The translations under genes were made by a program, and so were the position numbers. Positions 60,040 to 64,000 of a stretch of 64,000 nucleotides of DNA are shown in pieces. This DNA is from Xylona heveae TC161 (Eukaryota > Ascomycota > Xylonomycetes > Xylonales > Xylonaceae). Numbering within the stretch: position 1 is the stretch's first letter; each line of letters starts with the position of its first letter. The notes under the pieces were generated by a model. That model was not told the DNA's origin. It did not search any database and worked only from the letters and a program-made list of their open reading frames with translations. The DNA is taken from the NCBI RefSeq assembly GCF_001619985.1, contig NW_017264195.1, positions 62,001 to 126,000 on the forward strand, given 5' to 3'.

Positions 60040-63000
60040 CTAGTTCCTACCTCTGCCGATTCCCTTGCGCCTGCCATTGATAATTGCATTCAGACATTTG
60101 CCGACGCCTTCGAGGTCGCCCAATAGAGAAACATGGCCTCGTTCTGAAGAAACTTTGCCGCCTTTCGCAACGCGGTACCCTTCAGGCGGCATGGCCGCGC
60201 GTGCAAGGCACACGCCGTCGCCGCTGGCAAAAGCCAAATCATCATAGGCATCAGCATGTTTGATGCCCTCGCGGCCATCGACACGGGCCCCGTACACTGT
60301 TGGTATGGATTTGCCATAGAGCACAGCTATGGGCGGGTACCGATTGGACTCGGCGAGTTCAGGGCGATAATAGAGTTCTTCTTTGAATTGCCTCACTTCG
60401 GCCAGTATCCGTCGGAGATACCGGAGAGCGTCTTCGCGTGGCATGGTCACCGTTGTGGAGACGTTGCTATTGGGATTCTTGCCGTATGCCATGGGGTTGT
60501 GTGGGCCGTCCATTTGCGGGGCAATAGTAGCGTTGCGCTCGGTTTCCTCCACATGCGTTGCTGCTTCTGCTACCTTGGCTGCAGGGGAGCCCCGTCGATG
60601 ACCATCCGCGTGGTTTGCTGATCTGGTGGGACTCGGACTGGAAGTGTTTCCATTCTCTTGCTCTTGGTTCTTGACAGTAGTCCCAACGCCAAGAGTAAGA
60701 TACTTCTTGCCCGGTATCGAAAGGTTCGACAGATTTTCTGCTACGCTTCCAAAAATCCCGCCAAAGCTGCCGTTGCTGGCGTTCACCAGTGGTGGAAGCG
60801 GCTGGCTGATACAAGGTGAGAATCGGTTTTCGATCCAAGCGTCGGGATCGAAAAAGTCAACGGGATACTCCTCTTTCGTCCGTTTATCGAAGAAGCACTT
60901 GCCATTGTCCGGCAATAATGCAAAGCTCGTGCGCAAAGTAAAGTTGACTTGAGCTGTCAGCACTCGGGAGCTCAACAGGACCTCATCTCCGTTTCGGAAT
61001 GGTCCAAGAATATTGACACAGTGATGAGGCACGCCCGCATATACCACGCCAGAGAAGAGCTCAGGGCGTTGGTTGACGGCGTGGCGAGTAATGAGCCCAC
61101 CAAGGCTATGGGCAATCACGGTTGCTCCTTGCGGCCGCCCTCCTGGACCTGTTTTATTGCAAGGGAGACGTTCGAGGTACTCTATCAATTTCCGACTCAG
61201 AAGATGAGGACTCAATCTCCAATCGTATCCGTAATCCCAAACGCGCAGCCGCCCAGACTTTGCATTCTCTGACGCGTTGAGCTTCCTGAACAGACGCCGA
61301 GAGATGTCGACTGGTCCAATGTGAGTCAGCATTCCCGAAGGAATAACTGATTCTTCCATTCGTTCCTCGTCTTCTGGCTCGAGGCCAACTTCAAGGTCGA
61401 CTCGACGAAGATTTAGGCCAACCTTGACTGGAATCCAAAGCTGTCTATGCGGTGGCTTCGCTGACCGTAAAATCGATCCACGATAACCACCCATAATGAC
61501 AACGTCGCCTGTCAGTTCCTCCAATGCATGCGAGAGAAGAGGAAAAGCGGTGCCTTCCAATGAAGCCGTGCTTGCAGGGCGATCGCTGGTCAGTCGACTA
61601 CCCCTCGATGACCCGCTTCGATCCCTTGGACCGCTTGACATGAAGTTGGGTATCAAATTCTTTCTAAGGCTATCGCTTCGCTGCAGACCACGCACCGGCT
61701 CGGTCGGGCTTCTTCCCATGTCCAAGTTTGCTCCGCGATTGGAAGAAATACTTGTCAAATTTGGGAGGCTCAGCCTCCCAAGATTGGAATCTTGTAGGCT
61801 GTCACGGAAACTATCTTTGATGGCTTTTAGGCGACTGTTCACTTGATCCTGGACGTTTTCGAATCTCGAGTCGTCACCGAGGGAAGATGTTCCTGACATG
61901 GTTCGCTCGAGAGGCAGCGAATTATCAGAGGTAGTTCGTCGTAGCAGCCCAGGCCGTCCCTGTTTGTAGAGATGTTGATGCGCAGTAGACCGTTCGTTCC
62001 GAGTTCCATCCGTAGCACCTTCCCGGCCGGTCCCAGATGGAACTGCATTGCTATTTCGTGCAAAGTCTATGGCAACCGGCTCCTGCGATGTATCCTCGGG
62101 TCGGGATACAAGTCGTTGGGCTCCGTTCAGAGAGTCGTAACGACGTGCTGCCCCAGACAGCACCTCGCTTGGTGATGTCGAGTTTCGTCTCCAGCCAAAC
62201 CGGCTTTGCGTAAAATCTGACATGGATGAGCGTCTGTTTGAAAAGGGACGTGGCTGAGCGCGCTCCTCAGAATGATGGTGTCCCAGCGCACTCCACGGAT
62301 GTGCTGAAGTCGACAAAAGCGAGCTCATTTTTCGGGCAAGACGAGAGGAACGGGAGCGGGAAACGCCCTGAGCACTGTCACCCTTTTGCTCCGAGGAGGT
62401 AAATGGCAGACTTGGCAGATTGAACGAGAAAAGCTTCAGCATGCCATTACTGCTTTCGCCGCTATCATTCAAAAGTGTAGGGTTTGTGACGGCTCGTCGT
62501 CTAGGAGCTCCCTGGGCTTCAGTTTTAGAAGTGACGATGCGCGGAACAGTAGGCCGTGATGACATGAAGCCATGTTGGTCACCTTTCCTTCGGCTATCAT
62601 CTTGCGGGGCAGGAAGTGTTGAGCCTGCTTCAGATGGCGAGTCCTCTGCTTCCCGGGTCGGGCTCTCTGTGCGCCTTTCAGGCTCCAGAAACATGACATT
62701 GTTCGCGGCTCCCTCCTCCACATCAGGCTCATCATCGTCGAATATGATGTCCGCTCCTCCACCGTCTATCAGCGCTCTTGCCTTTTCAGCGGCAGAAGTG
62801 TGCGGGTTCGCCAGTCGTGATTGTGTATGACTGATGCTGATTCCAATTGCATTGTGAGCGTCGTCGGCAGTTGAGCCTCTATCGTCGAGCTGCTCATCGT
62901 CCGACAGGCTCTCAGAACTGCCATCGTAGGTCCGTGTTGCATCAGGGTCCAAGAAGGACCCTGGTCGCTCCGGTGGGGTACTGAACTCTTGGCTATGAGA

Positions 63001-63051
63001 GGCAGCATTTGAGGTGCTCGGCAGGGGCACCGCTTCCGGTCCCACGTTCAT
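60040..63051 (-). CDS. LCAT-like alpha/beta-hydrolase with ~480-residue disordered N-terminus, 1003 aa
   Basis: An intronless gene. The C-terminal half is a lecithin:cholesterol acyltransferase-type lipase domain: PVVIMGGYRG-like DVVIMGGYRGSIL (oxyanion region), the LCAT hallmark WDYGYDWRLS, the nucleophile elbow VIAHSLGGLITRHAV (Ser ~649), ASGDGVCL with the likely Asp ~943 and ERGHVSLLGD with His ~972. The first ~480 residues are Ser/Arg-rich and disordered, with many RRxS-type possible phosphosites. No membrane span is seen, unlike yeast Lro1, so this is a different LCAT branch. A long insert with low complexity (about 785-870) separates the nucleophile from Asp and His. Possible phospholipid or sterol-ester substrate; not determined here. 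Confidence 0.88.
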   Translation of the reverse strand: MNVGPEAVPLPSTSNAASHSQEFSTPPERPGSFLDPDATRTYDGSSESLSDDEQLDDRGSTADDAHNAIGISISHTQSRLANPHTSAAEKARALIDGGGADIIFDDDEPDVEEGAANNVMFLEPERRTESPTREAEDSPSEAGSTLPAPQDDSRRKGDQHGFMSSRPTVPRIVTSKTEAQGAPRRRAVTNPTLLNDSGESSNGMLKLFSFNLPSLPFTSSEQKGDSAQGVSRSRSSRLARKMSSLLSTSAHPWSALGHHHSEERAQPRPFSNRRSSMSDFTQSRFGWRRNSTSPSEVLSGAARRYDSLNGAQRLVSRPEDTSQEPVAIDFARNSNAVPSGTGREGATDGTRNERSTAHQHLYKQGRPGLLRRTTSDNSLPLERTMSGTSSLGDDSRFENVQDQVNSRLKAIKDSFRDSLQDSNLGRLSLPNLTSISSNRGANLDMGRSPTEPVRGLQRSDSLRKNLIPNFMSSGPRDRSGSSRGSRLTSDRPASTASLEGTAFPLLSHALEELTGDVVIMGGYRGSILRSAKPPHRQLWIPVKVGLNLRRVDLEVGLEPEDEERMEESVIPSGMLTHIGPVDISRRLFRKLNASENAKSGRLRVWDYGYDWRLSPHLLSRKLIEYLERLPCNKTGPGGRPQGATVIAHSLGGLITRHAVNQRPELFSGVVYAGVPHHCVNILGPFRNGDEVLLSSRVLTAQVNFTLRTSFALLPDNGKCFFDKRTKEEYPVDFFDPDAWIENRFSPCISQPLPPLVNASNGSFGGIFGSVAENLSNLSIPGKKYLTLGVGTTVKNQEQENGNTSSPSPTRSANHADGHRRGSPAAKVAEAATHVEETERNATIAPQMDGPHNPMAYGKNPNSNVSTTVTMPREDALRYLRRILAEVRQFKEELYYRPELAESNRYPPIAVLYGKSIPTVYGARVDGREGIKHADAYDDLAFASGDGVCLARAAMPPEGYRVAKGGKVSSERGHVSLLGDLEGVGKCLNAIINGRRKGIGRGRN

Positions 63052-64000
63052 CTTTTGAACAGAGAACGCGGCCGGGGGTTCCTTGTCCTTGGTGCTCGAC
63101 TGACTGTAAAGTCCACGGGGCCAGAAATGACAGATTCAATGATTTCCACTGAATAGGTATATCGACACACGAAACGGCAAGACATCCGGCAATGCCACGA
63201 TTACATGGCCCGGTCCAGAAGAAAATAAAATGAGAGTCGGTGGTGAAGTGGGATCATGAAAAGGGACTGAAGAGGGGCTGTAAAAGAGGGCAAAAGGAAA
63301 GAAGGAAAATTTGGCCTCAGTAAGACAGACTTATTGGGAAGGATGAGGGGCTGCGCACGAGGCTGGAGATCAGCCTCCATAGTAATAATGTTGGCTGTGC
63401 CATAACTAACTGTAGAGAGCGGAAAACGGCATTCGGAACGAGGGAAGAGCCATGCTCGATGGGTCCACGGATCGACCATCGGCGCTCACTCGTCCCGAGC
63501 ATAATGAGGTTTAGTCACTGAATAGTTTCCTTCTCTTCTGCCCTTTCCAGCTGGCCCCAAAATCCCCCCTCCCCCCAAAGAGTTGTCATTTGAAGTCAAA
63601 AGGGTGATTCTCCATCATGTGTATCAATTGATGATCCCCCATCCTGGATCATTTTGTCTACATGATTGGACAAAACCGCCCTGTCTCGTGCGGGTGTGAC
63701 TTCCTCACTCGGGGAACTCTGACACTCAGACCCTGACGATCTGACTAAGATTCGCTTCCGTGATGTCATTCTAATCGAACTAAATGTCAATAATTTTGCT
63801 AACTTTTTCATTTCTATTCGATACAGCATGTGTTTAGTTATCAGAGGCAATTCTATGGCTACAAGTGAAGAGACATCAACTCTGTTTTTGATCCTATCAT
63901 GCAAAGTACATTAATTATACTTTAGACGGTTACCAACTGCTTCCTTACGAGACCCGATACCCTGGCATGACATCATCGTTGGTTTTTTAGTTGATGTCAA
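63052..64000. other. Right-end intergenic region
   Basis: Upstream of the LCAT-like gene. A minus-strand open frame reaching 63596 (77 codons from ATG 63829) could be the last exon of a gene beyond the edge, but it has no domain or splice evidence. Confidence 0.35.

Noticed and set aside
63596-63904. 102-codon minus-strand frame near the right edge
   Set aside because: Starts at TTG; the first ATG leaves 77 codons with no recognisable domain. It could be a 3' exon of a gene outside the window but cannot be shown.

Overview
The window comes from the nuclear genome of a filamentous ascomycete, most likely a member of the Eurotiales (Aspergillus/Penicillium relatives). The signs are short introns of about 45-80 nt with GTAAGT-type donors and CTRAC-type branch points, single-gene transcription units on both strands, Pezizomycotina-specific families (HsbA-like protein, DUF4246, AIM9-like kinase, fungal GST) and an ErdS fusion enzyme. 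I saw no bacterial, plasmid or clearly viral sequence, no CRISPR array and no convincing tRNA or rRNA gene. Exon borders were read by eye from splice signals, reading phase and family motifs.

Layout. 1-5 kb: a minus-strand SRPK-type kinase gene cut by the left edge and apparently carrying a stop at a splice junction, followed by a gene-poor, relic-like stretch with small broken or duplicated ORFs. 4.9-12.9 kb: a ThuA/GATase-like protein, an OSGIN-like flavoprotein ending in a CaaX box and divergent from a DUF4246 protein, then a GLOD5-like VOC protein. 13.5-17.5 kb: an RBM39/Rsd1-type splicing factor and the sphingolipid fatty-acid 2-hydroxylase Scs7. 19.0-22.0 kb: an unrecognised disordered protein with a Cys-rich module, which may be one gene or two. 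22.7-31.1 kb: a membrane-anchored HSL-type hydrolase, a secreted HsbA-like protein and erdS, the AspRS-DUF2156 fusion that puts aspartate on ergosterol. 31-34.7 kb: a long gap with simple repeats and a cluster of the 9-mer TACGGAGTA/TACTCCGTA. 34.7-44.0 kb: a CBM48/AMPK-type glycogen-binding protein, Rcm1/NSUN5 rRNA methyltransferase, PIG-P and a small His/Gly-rich protein. 45.0-53.4 kb: a double-BTB protein, a GST, an AIM9-like kinase divergent from a four-exon complex I subunit, and a cupin. 54.8-63.1 kb: Prp18 divergent from SAP18, a Gfo/Idh/MocA oxidoreductase and a large LCAT-like lipase.

How the genes relate. This looks like ordinary mixed housekeeping sequence rather than one secondary-metabolite cluster. 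Lipid and membrane functions recur (Scs7, HSL hydrolase, ErdS, PIG-P, LCAT-like). The most interesting biology is erdS with a candidate partner hydrolase about 4.4 kb away. Two divergent pairs look functionally matched: AIM9-like with NDUFB4-like (both mitochondrial), and Prp18 with SAP18 (both linked to splicing).
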